From NCBI GenBank assembly GCA_002421865.1, contig DISE01000034.1, forward strand, positions 1 to 14,583: a stretch of 14,583 nt of DNA, written 5' to 3'. Below the pieces are notes generated by a model. That model saw only the letters and a program-made list of their open reading frames with translations. It did no database searches and had not been told where the DNA came from. Source of the DNA: Castellaniella sp. UBA6218 (lineage in GTDB: Bacteria; Pseudomonadota; Gammaproteobacteria; Burkholderiales; Burkholderiaceae_B). The stretch's first letter is position 1, and every line of letters begins with the position of its first letter. Positions 1-6,446 of this stretch are shown here, one piece after another. The position numbers were made by a program, and so were the translations under genes.

Positions 1-330
1 TGCGTCGACATGCACGTCAAGGAAGCCAAGCTGGCGGGAGAACGCGAGCTGCGCCTGCATCATGTCGCCGTGTGGCGCGAATCCCCGCTGTTCACGGCCA
101 AGGAAAAGGCCATCCTGGAATGGACCGAGGCCTTGACCCGGCTGTCGCCCGAGGGCGTGCCCGACGCACTGTTCCAGCGCGTGCGCGGACAGTTGTCGGA
201 AAAGGAACTGGCCGACCTGTCCTTTCTGGTCGTGGCCATCAACGGCTGGAATCGCCTGGGGGTTGCCTTTCAATCGGTGCCCGGCTCGGCCGACGCGCAG
301 TATGGTCTGGACAAGGCCGGATTGAGCTAG
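1..330 (+). CDS. AhpD-like carboxymuconolactone decarboxylase family protein, 3' part
   Basis: This gene is cut by the window edge; the reading frame is open from base 1 and gives 109 residues up to TAG at 328-330. The first residues read CVDMHVKEAKLAGE, which matches the family's active-site end (C-x3-H; the earlier Cys of the CxxC pair would lie upstream). The ending, NGWNRLGVAFQSVPGS, is also typical of this family. Relatives are small, all-helical, thiol-dependent peroxidase-like or decarboxylase-like proteins. Which substrate this one uses cannot be told. The ATG at base 10 is internal (the Met of the C-x3-H motif), not the start. The gene converges on the trans-sulfuration gene, and the two stop codons overlap within the palindrome CTAG at 327-330. 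Confidence 0.85.
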   Translation, partial: CVDMHVKEAKLAGERELRLHHVAVWRESPLFTAKEKAILEWTEALTRLSPEGVPDALFQRVRGQLSEKELADLSFLVVAINGWNRLGVAFQSVPGSADAQYGLDKAGLS

Positions 331-1529
331 GCCTTTTCCAGCGCCTGGGCCAGATCGGCCTTCAGGTCGTCCACGTGTTCCACGCCGACCGACATGCGGA
401 CGAAGTTCGGCTCGATGCCGGCGACCTTCATGTCGTCCTCCGTCATGGAACTGGCCCACATGGACGCCGTATGGACCGCCAGGGTCTCGACACCGCCCAG
501 GCTGACCGCCTGGGTCGCCAGCCGCAGGGCGCTCACGAAACGCTGGGTGGCGGCGTATCCGCCCTTGATCGAATAGGCCACCACGGCGCCGAAGCCGCGC
601 ATCTGACGGGTCGCCAGCGCGTGCTGTGGATGGCTTTCCAGACCGGGGTAGAAGACCCGCTCGACTTCCGGGCGGCTTTCCAGCCAGCGCGCCAGCGCCA
701 GGGCGTTGGCGTTGATGCGCTCCATGCGCAATGACAGCGTGCGCAGACCGCGCAGCAGCAGCCACGCGTCCATGGGCGACAGGACCGCGCCCAGGGTGAC
801 ATGCATTTTCCAGATGGTCTCGGCCAGCGCGTCGCTGCAGCAGATGGCGCCCGCCATCAGATCGTGGTGGCCGCCCAGGTACTTGGTGGCGCTGTGCACC
901 ACGATGTCGATGCCCAGGTCGTGGGGACGTTGATTCAGCGGCGAGGCGAAGGTGTTGTCGGCCACGGTCAGGATGCCGCGCGGCCGGGCGATGTCGGCCA
1001 CCGCAGCCAGGTCCGTGATGGACAGGCTGGGGTTCACCGGCGTTTCCACCATGATCAGTTTCGTTTCCGGGCGCAGCGCGGCGCGCAGGCTGTCCAGGTC
1101 CGTCTGGTCGAAGAAGCTGACCTGAACCCCGTAGCGCGTCAGGACTTCCGAGAACAGCTTCGACGTGCTCATGTAGTGGCGCTGCTGCGCCACGACGTGA
1201 TCGCCGGCCTGCAGCAGCGCCAGGATGGTGGTGCAGATGGCGCCCATGCCCGAACCCGTCAGCAGGGCGCTTTCCGTGCCTTCAAGGCTGGCGAGGATGG
1301 CCTCGACGCGCTTGTTCACCGGATTGCCGTGGCGCGTGTAGAAGGTCGCGGGTCGCACGGTGGTGGCCATTTCCGAGAACTGCTCGGCGGTCTCGGCGCG
1401 GAAGGTGGCGCTGTAATGGATCGGCGGGACCACGTCCGCCCCATGGCCGCAGACGGCGTCGCCGTGCAGCACCAGGGTCTGTTCACGCCAGGAGGGCGCG
1501 TCGAGGGAATCGGACCGGGAGGGGTTCAT
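327..1529 (-). CDS. PLP-dependent trans-sulfuration enzyme (cystathionine gamma-synthase/lyase family)
   Basis: The product is 400 residues, the usual family length. Numbered from the ATG at 1529, the PLP-binding lysine is K216 in SATKYLGGHHD. The cofactor aspartate is D191 in ADNTF, the YTR motif that reaches the neighbouring subunit's phosphate is at 64-66, and the phosphate loop SGMGA is at 93-97. R378 in VRMSVGVE is the probable substrate-carboxylate arginine. The family handles cysteine, homocysteine and methionine interconversion; motifs alone do not separate cystathionine gamma-synthase, O-acyl-homoserine sulfhydrylase, beta/gamma-lyase or methionine gamma-lyase, so no symbol is given. 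The frame is open to a TTG at 1550, but the ATG at 1529 is preferred because AGGAG lies ten bases before it. The gene is separated from cls by 77 bases and probably has its own promoter. Confidence 0.93.
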   Translation of the reverse strand: MNPSRSDSLDAPSWREQTLVLHGDAVCGHGADVVPPIHYSATFRAETAEQFSEMATTVRPATFYTRHGNPVNKRVEAILASLEGTESALLTGSGMGAICTTILALLQAGDHVVAQQRHYMSTSKLFSEVLTRYGVQVSFFDQTDLDSLRAALRPETKLIMVETPVNPSLSITDLAAVADIARPRGILTVADNTFASPLNQRPHDLGIDIVVHSATKYLGGHHDLMAGAICCSDALAETIWKMHVTLGAVLSPMDAWLLLRGLRTLSLRMERINANALALARWLESRPEVERVFYPGLESHPQHALATRQMRGFGAVVAYSIKGGYAATQRFVSALRLATQAVSLGGVETLAVHTASMWASSMTEDDMKVAGIEPNFVRMSVGVEHVDDLKADLAQALEKA

Positions 1530-1567
1530 GGAAAGCGGGCTCCTGTGCAAATGAGAGGCAGGCGCCC

Positions 1568-1573
1568 ATCATA
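1568..1573 (-). promoter_or_regulatory. Possible -10 element for the trans-sulfuration gene
   Basis: Read leftward, the gap between cls and the trans-sulfuration gene contains TATGAT (5 of 6 to the sigma-70 -10 consensus), about 38 bases before the ATG at 1529. No good -35 hexamer is seen at 16-18 bases. Just upstream, a GCCCGG/CCGGGC inverted repeat (1575-1580 with 1593-1598) could mark the end of the cls transcript, but no T-run follows it. Weak evidence. Confidence 0.3.
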
Positions 1574-1606
1574 CGCCCGGGTCGCTTCCGCGCCGGGCCC
1601 GGGACG

Positions 1607-3061
1607 TCAGAGGTACGGGCTGGCCAGCCAGATGATCCGGTTGCGCAGCCGCTTCAGGTAGGGCATGGCGTTCAGCGATTCCAGGGTCACGCGCTCGGAC
1701 TGTTCGATGTCCGCGTCGATGCGCCGCGAGAGCCGTTCCGCCAGGGTGCGGTCGTAGACTTCCATGTCCAGTTCGAAGTTCAGCCGCAGGCTGCGGGGAT
1801 CCAGGTTGGATGAGCCGACGTAGGACCAGGCGCCGTCGATGGTGAGCAGTTTGGAATGGTCGAAATTCTTGTGGCAGCGCCAGACGCGGCAGCCGCCTTC
1901 CAGAACCTGGGCGAGCTGGGCGGTCATGGCGTAGTTCACCAGGCGCAGGTTGTTGCGGCCCGGGATCACGATGTCCACCTGGATGCCCCGCCGCGCCGCC
2001 GTGTTCAGCGCGCCGATCAGCACCTGGTCGGGCAGAAAGTACGGCGACTGGATGCGCACGTGCCGCTGCGCCACGGCCAGGGCGCCCAGCAGCACGCGGT
2101 GGGTGGCCGCCATGAAGCGGTCGGGTCCGCTGCGGATGCAGCGCGCCGGCACCTGGGGCGCAGGGGGCAGCGGGGAGACGCGGACCCAGTCCTCGATGCG
2201 CAGGCGTTCACCGGTGGCGAATTCCCAGTCGTTGGCGAAGACGGCGAACAGCTGGGTCGCCAGCGGGCCCTCGATGCGGAAATGCGTATCGCTGTCCGCC
2301 CGCCGTCCCGCCAGGGACGCCATGAAGCTCTCGCGGATGTTCATGCCGCCCATGAAGCCCAGGTGTCCGTCGACGAACAGGATCTTGCGGTGGCTGCGCA
2401 GGTTGGCATAGGCCGAGCGCAGGCCCAGCGGATTGGTCATGAAGCGGTCGGCGCGGATGCCGTTGCGTTCCAGCAGGCGCAGGATGGGGGGGTGGGAATA
2501 GCGCGCGCCGACGGCGTCGATCAGCACCCGGATCTCGACGCCGCGTTCCTGGGCGCGCCGCAGGGATTCGGCGAAGCGCAGGCCGATGCGGTCGTGGTCG
2601 AAGATGTAGCTTTGCAGCGCGATGCAGTGATGGGCCTCGTCGATGGCCCGCAGCATGGCTGGATAGGCCTGGTCGCCGCTGTCGAGCAGGGTGATGTGGT
2701 TGCCGCCCTGCAGCGGAAAGCGGCTGACCTGATCGCACAGGACGCGCAGCGAGGCGAACTGCGGGGCGGACACCGCACCGACGTCGCCGAAGGCCGGATG
2801 CGCGTTGTTGACGTAATCCTTGATCAGGCGGCTGCGCTGGGTGGACATCTGGTCGTGGCGGATGCGGTTGATGCCCGCGACCAGATACAGGAAAGCGCCC
2901 ACGAAGGGCGACATCAGGATGACGCCGACCCAGGCGATGGCCGCGCGCACGTCGTTCTTCTGCATGGCCGCCTGGGCCGCGACGATCAGGCTGAAGGACA
3001 GCGACAGCAGGGCCGCCAGGTGCGGCCAGTATTCGCGCAGGAAGTCGGTCAGGACGCTCAT
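1607..3061 (-). CDS. cls: Cardiolipin synthase, two-HKD phospholipase D family
   Basis: The product is 484 residues, close to E. coli ClsA (486). Two N-terminal membrane helices (about 12-33 and 38-63) are followed by two phospholipase D domains. The first HKD motif is HRKILFVD (H224, K226, D231), followed by the conserved GGMN. The second is HSKLLTID (H402, K404, D409), followed by GSSNLDPRS. The family joins two phosphatidylglycerols into cardiolipin plus glycerol at the inner membrane. The frame is open upstream to 3226, but the extra 55 residues are Arg/Pro-rich and unlike the family. The ATG at 3061 directly precedes the expected membrane helix. That start overlaps the TGA of the small upstream gene as ATGA, so translation is probably coupled; no clear Shine-Dalgarno is visible, which fits. 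Confidence 0.95.
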   Translation of the reverse strand: MSVLTDFLREYWPHLAALLSLSFSLIVAAQAAMQKNDVRAAIAWVGVILMSPFVGAFLYLVAGINRIRHDQMSTQRSRLIKDYVNNAHPAFGDVGAVSAPQFASLRVLCDQVSRFPLQGGNHITLLDSGDQAYPAMLRAIDEAHHCIALQSYIFDHDRIGLRFAESLRRAQERGVEIRVLIDAVGARYSHPPILRLLERNGIRADRFMTNPLGLRSAYANLRSHRKILFVDGHLGFMGGMNIRESFMASLAGRRADSDTHFRIEGPLATQLFAVFANDWEFATGERLRIEDWVRVSPLPPAPQVPARCIRSGPDRFMAATHRVLLGALAVAQRHVRIQSPYFLPDQVLIGALNTAARRGIQVDIVIPGRNNLRLVNYAMTAQLAQVLEGGCRVWRCHKNFDHSKLLTIDGAWSYVGSSNLDPRSLRLNFELDMEVYDRTLAERLSRRIDADIEQSERVTLESLNAMPYLKRLRNRIIWLASPYL

Positions 3062-3291
3062 GGCCGGCGCCGCAGGGAGTCGAACCAGTCCGGGTTGGGT
3101 TGTCCCGCGGCGGCATATTGCTGGTCGCGGGAGTTCGAGCGCCAGATGCCGCCGCCGATGCCGGGTACGGGTTCGGTGCGGTACCAGTACCAGCATCCGT
3201 CCGCGTCCTGTGCGGACCAGTCCCACCCTTCGGGGGCCAGGGACCAGTCAGGGGCCCGGAGGGTCGGGCTCGGGTCGGAGGGCGTGTTCAT
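3058..3291 (-). CDS. Small tryptophan-rich protein coupled to cls
   Basis: This is a 77-residue protein of unknown function. It has seven tryptophans (W16, W23, W25, W34, W36, W50, W69), no signal peptide and no hydrophobic helix. The layout PDWSLAPEGWDWSAQDADG followed by WYWY and a Pro resembles a short W-x2-AP...DG-x-W(Y)W module that I recall from small hypothetical and phage-borne proteins; that resemblance is from memory. The ending is Arg-rich (SLRRRP). The gene is judged real because its TGA overlaps the cls ATG by four bases, its composition is protein-like, and it fills the gap between the PACE gene and cls. The Shine-Dalgarno is weak (GGAA about eight bases before ATG). A soluble accessory or regulator of Cls is conceivable but untested. 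Confidence 0.72.
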   Translation of the reverse strand: MNTPSDPSPTLRAPDWSLAPEGWDWSAQDADGCWYWYRTEPVPGIGGGIWRSNSRDQQYAAAGQPNPDWFDSLRRRP

Positions 3292-3310
3292 GCGGCGTTC
3301 CGGGGTGTGA

Positions 3311-3327
3311 CCCGGCGTGGTGCCGGG
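3311..3327 (-). repeat. GC hairpin between the PACE gene and the Trp-rich gene
   Basis: A perfect CCCGGC / GCCGGG inverted repeat with a five-base loop lies three bases after the PACE stop codon. No T-run follows it in either direction, so it is not a standard intrinsic terminator. It may reduce read-through or shield the 3' end of the upstream message in a 39-base intercistronic gap. Confidence 0.45.
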
Positions 3328-3330
3328 CCG

Positions 3331-3759
3331 TCAGTCGGTTGCGATCAGATTCTGCCGAATCTTGTCATACCCCAGGTTGAAAAGAAAGCCGTAGGGCAGG
3401 TAGAACAGCACGAAGCCAATGTCCAGCAACAGGGCCTGCCAGACCGAGATGTTCAGCCACCAGGCGACAAAGGGGATGGCGATCAGGATCAGGCCGCCCT
3501 CGAAACCGAAGGCATGGGCCATCCGGACGCCGTAGGTGCGGTCGAAGCCGACACGCGCCTGCAGGCGGTCGAACAGCCAGTTGTAGACCATGTTCCAGGC
3601 CACGGCGATCGTCGCGATGACGGCGGTGAGCACGCCCATGTCGAAGAGGCCGCGCCCGGTGATCCAGGCGGCCAGGGGAGCTGAGATGCCGATGGCGAGG
3701 ATTTCGAACGTCAGCGCGTGGAAGACGCGTTCGGATAACGGGCGGTCGTGGATGCGCAT
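3331..3759 (-). CDS. PACE-family efflux transporter (bacterial transmembrane pair protein)
   Basis: The product is 142 residues with four predicted membrane helices (about 13-33, 40-63, 83-103, 107-129), arranged as two similar halves. Each half begins with an R-x2-HA-x-FE motif (R11-E19, R79-E87) and a following conserved proline, then a second helix ending in an aromatic/Asn-rich stretch (WNMVYNWLFD at 55-64 and FYLPYGFLFNLGYD at 119-132). This doubled BTP layout defines the proteobacterial antimicrobial compound efflux family, whose founder AceI of Acinetobacter exports chlorhexidine. E19 is the likely counterpart of the AceI proton-coupling glutamate E15. Known members export biocides or polyamines such as short diamines; the substrate here is not predictable. 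The start ATG lacks an obvious Shine-Dalgarno. It is the first protein gene of a probable operon with the Trp-rich gene and cls. Confidence 0.93.
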   Translation of the reverse strand: MRIHDRPLSERVFHALTFEILAIGISAPLAAWITGRGLFDMGVLTAVIATIAVAWNMVYNWLFDRLQARVGFDRTYGVRMAHAFGFEGGLILIAIPFVAWWLNISVWQALLLDIGFVLFYLPYGFLFNLGYDKIRQNLIATD

Positions 3760-3779
3760 GGGAAACGCGGTTCGCTACG

Positions 3780-3795
3780 GCGGTGTCGTCACCGC
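3780..3795 (-). promoter_or_regulatory. Inverted repeat upstream of the PACE gene
   Basis: GCGGTG-TCGT-CACCGC is a perfect six-base-pair inverted repeat with a four-base spacer, about 20 bases upstream of the PACE start. It could be an operator half-site pair or a leader hairpin. No convincing -10/-35 pair was found in the 163-base gap between the PACE start and tRNA-His. Confidence 0.25.
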
Positions 3796-3858
3796 GTGGA
3801 TGCGATCGGACGGGGCCGTCCCCGCCGCCCGGGAACCCGGGAATGAAAGATGATCACC

Positions 3859-3896
3859 GCGCGCCGCGCCTTGCGGCCCCTACGGGCGCGCTTTTT
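3859..3896 (+). terminator. Intrinsic-terminator-like hairpin facing rightward
   Basis: GCGCGCC (3859-3865) pairs with GGCGCGC (3885-3891) and is directly followed by TTTTT on the + strand. The 19-base loop is itself GC-rich. The orientation is puzzling because no + strand gene lies upstream for more than 3 kb; it would stop antisense transcription before tRNA-His and yciO. On the leftward strand the hairpin has A's before it and no T-run after it. Confidence 0.4.
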
Positions 3897-3922
3897 GCCT
3901 TGGGGCGGCCCGGCGGTAAAAG

Positions 3923-3999
3923 TGGGGTGACCGATGGGGCTCGAACCCACGACAACCGGAATCACAATCCGGGACTCTACCAACTGAGCTACGGTCACC
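3923..3999 (-). tRNA. tRNA-His (anticodon GUG)
   Basis: Read leftward, the sequence folds into a full cloverleaf. The acceptor stem is GTGACCG / CGGTCAC, the D arm is GCTC...GAGT, and the anticodon stem CCGGA/TCCGG carries the loop TTGTGAT with anticodon GTG. The T arm is GTGGG-TTCGAGC-CCCAT, and the 3' end is encoded as CCA. The extra G at 3999 faces discriminator C at 3926, the G-1:C73 pair that identifies tRNA-His to HisRS. It closely resembles E. coli hisR. A TTTT tract starts two bases after the CCA. Confidence 0.97.
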
Positions 4000-4014
4000 A
4001 CTCAAAGAACAGGA

Positions 4015-4023
4015 ATTCTAGCA
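4015..4023 (-). promoter_or_regulatory. Extended -10 promoter for tRNA-His
   Basis: Read leftward, TG-C-TAGAAT forms an extended -10 element ending 15 bases before the first tRNA base, which puts the transcription start roughly seven to nine bases upstream of the tRNA. The best -35 candidate at 17 bases is CTGCAA (3 of 6), as is common for extended -10 promoters. Confidence 0.55.
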
Positions 4024-4113
4024 TGTCTTGAATCCTTTTGCAGATGTCGTTCCGGCCCTTGATCGCCACTGCGTTTTAGGTCATGTTATCGGCTACGGAT
4101 AAGGAGCCCCCTC

Positions 4114-4740
4114 ATGGCACAGATCTTCGTCGTCCACCCCGAAAACCCGCAATCCAGGCTGCTCCAGCAGGCCGGCGACCTGCTGGCCCAGGGGGGACTG
4201 GTGGCTGTCCCCACCGACTCCAGCTACGCCGTCGTGGCGCGTCTGGACGACAAGGACGCCGCCGAACGCTTGCGCCGGCTGCGCGGCCTGGACGAACGCC
4301 ATCATCTGACCGTGCTGTGTCGCGACCTGGCCGAAATCAGCCATTTCGCCAAGGTCGACAATCCCCAGTACCGGCTGCTGAAGCTGGCCACGCCCGGCCC
4401 CTGGACCTTCATTCTGGAAGCCACCAAGGAAGTGCCCCGGCGGGTCTCTCACCCCTCGCGCAAGACCATCGGCATCCGCGTGCCCGATCATCGGGTGGCG
4501 CTGGCCCTGATCGACGCCGTCGGCTCGCCGCTGCTTTCGACCACCCTGATCCCCCAGGGCGAGACCCTGCCACTGAACGACGCCCAGGAAATCGTCGGCC
4601 GCTACCAGCACGACCTGGCGGCCATCGTCGACGGCGGATCCTGCCCCTTCGAGCCCACCACCGTCATCGATCTGACGTCCGAAACCCCCCAGGTCGTGCG
4701 GGTGGGCCGCGGCGATCCGGCTTCGCTGGGCCTGTCCTGA
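4114..4740 (+). CDS. yciO: YciO-type threonylcarbamoyl-AMP synthase family protein (Sua5/YrdC/YciO)
   Basis: The 208-residue product matches E. coli YciO (206 residues) along its full length as I remember that sequence. Shared blocks include FxxHPxNPQxRLxxQA at the start, PTDSSYA (33-39), LCRDLAE (68-74), TKEVPRR (104-110), KTIGIRVP (117-124), PTTVIDL (181-187) and VVRVGRGD (194-201). The superfamily makes threonylcarbamoyl-AMP for the t6A modification at tRNA position 37. The YciO branch is a paralogue of TsaC/Sua5 and does not carry the full catalytic KRSN tetrad: where TsaC has SAN, this protein has TLI (144-146). Its role may therefore differ from essential t6A synthesis. A textbook AAGGAG stands seven bases before the ATG. 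The gene heads the rightward block and is divergent from tRNA-His. Confidence 0.93.
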   Translation: MAQIFVVHPENPQSRLLQQAGDLLAQGGLVAVPTDSSYAVVARLDDKDAAERLRRLRGLDERHHLTVLCRDLAEISHFAKVDNPQYRLLKLATPGPWTFILEATKEVPRRVSHPSRKTIGIRVPDHRVALALIDAVGSPLLSTTLIPQGETLPLNDAQEIVGRYQHDLAAIVDGGSCPFEPTTVIDLTSETPQVVRVGRGDPASLGLS

Positions 4741-4768
4741 CCACCCGAGCGGTTATGCTTACGGAGTT

Positions 4769-4787
4769 CGCCGGCCGCCGGCCGGCG
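4769..4787 (+). repeat. Perfect GC hairpin between yciO and the M50 protease gene
   Basis: CGCCGGCC (4769-4776) and GGCCGGCG (4780-4787) form a perfect eight-base-pair stem with a three-base loop in the 67-base gap, ending 20 bases before the GTG start of the next gene. No T-run follows. It may modulate read-through or ribosome access, since the downstream start has no clear Shine-Dalgarno. Confidence 0.5.
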
Positions 4788-4807
4788 CGTCGCTCGCCCG
4801 AGATTCC

Positions 4808-5461
4808 GTGGACAATCTGATCCAGACCATCGCGGTCTACGCCTTGCCGGTCCTGTTCGCCATCACCCTGCACGAAGCCGCGCATGGTTATGTGGCGCGC
4901 CATTTCGGCGATCCCACGGCCGAGCAGGCCGGCCGCATCAGCCTCAACCCCCTGCGCCACATCGACCTCATGGGCACCATCATCGTGCCGCTGGCGCTGT
5001 TGTTCGCCACCAAGCTCATGGGCGGCGGGCTGCTGTTCGGCTGGGCCAAGCCCGTGCCGGTCAACTGGGGCCGTCTGCGCCGGCCCAAGCGCGACATGCT
5101 ATGGGTGGCGCTGGCGGGGCCGGCCTCCAACCTGCTCATGGCCATCGGCTGGGTGCTGTTCCTGCGGGTCATGCTGTCGCTGGATCTGATCGGCGGCCCG
5201 CGGGATTTCTGGGCCCTGATGGTCAACGCCGGTGTCCAGGTCAATCTGGTCCTGATGGCGCTGAACCTGCTGCCGCTGCCGCCGCTGGACGGGGGGCGGA
5301 TCGTCTTCAGCCTTCTGCCTCCTCGCCTGGCCTGGCGCTACGGCCGCATCGAGCCCTATGGGCTGGTGATCCTGATCGTGCTGATGATGCTCGGCTGGCT
5401 CTGGCCGCTGATGCTGCCGCTGCTGAAACTGGGCCAGTGGGTCGTCGGCGGATTTTTGTAG
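4808..5461 (+). CDS. Site-2 protease family (M50) membrane metalloprotease
   Basis: The product is 217 residues and mostly membrane helix. The zinc site is HEAAH (H22, E23, H26) in the first helix, followed by GRISLNPLRHIDLMGT and the GWAKPVPVN segment typical of stand-alone M50B proteins. The third zinc ligand is D161 in NLLPLPPLDGGR. Helices lie at about 8-28, 54-72, 97-125, 135-157 and 182-208. The family cleaves substrates within the inner membrane; this short form lacks PDZ and CBS domains, so it is not an RseP orthologue and its substrate is unknown. The start is GTG at 4808, because the conserved family N-terminus begins there; the ATG at 4755 is in another frame. It sits between yciO and dapA, probably in one transcription unit. 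Confidence 0.92.
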   Translation: MDNLIQTIAVYALPVLFAITLHEAAHGYVARHFGDPTAEQAGRISLNPLRHIDLMGTIIVPLALLFATKLMGGGLLFGWAKPVPVNWGRLRRPKRDMLWVALAGPASNLLMAIGWVLFLRVMLSLDLIGGPRDFWALMVNAGVQVNLVLMALNLLPLPPLDGGRIVFSLLPPRLAWRYGRIEPYGLVILIVLMMLGWLWPLMLPLLKLGQWVVGGFL

Positions 5462-5499
5462 ATCGATGGTCCGAATCCGGTAAACTTGGCTTTTTGTTT

Positions 5500-5521
5500 C
5501 GCCCGGGGTCGTTCCCGGGCG
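5500..5521 (+). promoter_or_regulatory. Hairpin in the dapA leader
   Basis: CGCCCGGG (5500-5507) and CCCGGGCG (5514-5521) form a perfect eight-base-pair stem with a six-base loop, ending seven bases before the dapA Shine-Dalgarno. The T-rich run TTTTTGTTTC lies before it, not after, so it is not a rightward intrinsic terminator. A -10-like TAAACT at 5481-5486 suggests dapA may also have its own promoter and that the hairpin would then be in its 5' leader. No lysine riboswitch-sized region is present (82 bases in all). Confidence 0.4.
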
Positions 5522-5543
5522 TCTTGCGGAGGCATCCCTCATC

Positions 5544-6446
5544 ATGGCCGGTTCGGATTCATCGACCCCAGTCTTTCAGGGCAGCATGGTTGCCCTGGTC
5601 ACGCCCATGCATCCCGACGGGCAACTGGACCTGGAAGCCTTCCGGAAACTGATCGACTGGCACGTCGATCAGGGTACCGATGCGCTGGTGGTGGTCGGCA
5701 CGTCAGGCGAATCCCCCACGGTCACCGTGCAGGAACAGGCCGAACTGATCGAACTGGCCGTGCGCCACGCCGACGGACGCATCCCCGTGATCGCGGGCAC
5801 CGGCGGCAATTCCACGGCCGAGGCCATCGAATTGCAGCGCCACGCCTATGCCGCCGGCGCGGCCGCCGGCCTGACGGTCGTGCCCTACTACAACAAACCC
5901 ACCCAGGAAGGCCTCTATCAGCACTTCCGCGCCATCGCCGAATCAGGCGACCTGCCCAGCATCCTGTACAACGTGCCGGGCCGCACGGTGGCGGACCTGT
6001 CCAACGAGACCATCCTGCGCCTGGCCCAGGTGCCCGGCATCATCGGCGTCAAGGACGCCACCGGCAACATCGCCCGGGGCGCCCAGCTGATCGCGGCGGC
6101 GCCGGAAGGCTTTCACGTCATCAGTGGTGATGATCCCACCGCAGCGGCCTTGATCCTGCTGGGCGGTCGGGGCAACATTTCCGTCACCGCCAACGTCGCG
6201 CCGCGCCTGATGCACGAACTGTGCGCCGCCGCGCTGCGGGGCGACGTGCCCGAGACCCGCCGTCTGAACGACCGGCTGGCGACCCTGAATCGCGTGCTGT
6301 TCCTGGAGGCCAACCCCATTCCCGTCAAGTGGGCCGTGGCCGAAATGGGCCTGACGCAACTGGGCTATCGTCTGCCGCTCACTCCCTTGTCCGATCCGTT
6401 CCGCACCGTTGTGCGCCAAGCCCTGATTGAAGCAGGTTCTCTGTGA
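5544..6446 (+). CDS. dapA: 4-hydroxy-tetrahydrodipicolinate synthase
   Basis: The 300-residue product condenses pyruvate with aspartate semialdehyde in the cytoplasm, the first committed step to diaminopimelate and lysine. K170 in GIIGVKDATGN is the Schiff-base lysine. Y142 in LYNVPGRT and T53 in GTSGES belong to the proton-relay triad, with Y116 in VVPYYNKPTQEG contributed across the dimer; R147 binds the substrate carboxylate. The second residue of the usual GTTGES block is Ser (S54), a conservative change. The start ATG has GGAGG eleven bases before it. The stop overlaps the bamC start as TGATG, and the dapA-bamC pair is conserved in many Proteobacteria, including E. coli (dapA-nlpB). Confidence 0.98.
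   Translation: MAGSDSSTPVFQGSMVALVTPMHPDGQLDLEAFRKLIDWHVDQGTDALVVVGTSGESPTVTVQEQAELIELAVRHADGRIPVIAGTGGNSTAEAIELQRHAYAAGAAAGLTVVPYYNKPTQEGLYQHFRAIAESGDLPSILYNVPGRTVADLSNETILRLAQVPGIIGVKDATGNIARGAQLIAAAPEGFHVISGDDPTAAALILLGGRGNISVTANVAPRLMHELCAAALRGDVPETRRLNDRLATLNRVLFLEANPIPVKWAVAEMGLTQLGYRLPLTPLSDPFRTVVRQALIEAGSL

Noticed and set aside
3062..3226. N-terminal extension of cls to 539 residues
   Set aside because: The extension overlaps the small Trp-rich gene in another frame, is Arg-rich, and would place non-family sequence ahead of the expected membrane helix.
1856..3310. 484-residue + strand ORF opposite cls
   Set aside because: It mirrors the cls reading frame, is rich in Ala/Gly/His/Gln/Arg/Val without family motifs, and contains no domain I recognise; the opposite strand holds an intact cls.
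5462..5543. Lysine riboswitch ahead of dapA
   Set aside because: The gap is only 82 bases and holds one simple hairpin; the lysine aptamer is about 170 bases with five helices.
6443..6445. GTG as the bamC start
   Set aside because: The next codon is ATG and shares the dapA stop, with better spacing to the weak AGCAGG; GTG first is less likely.
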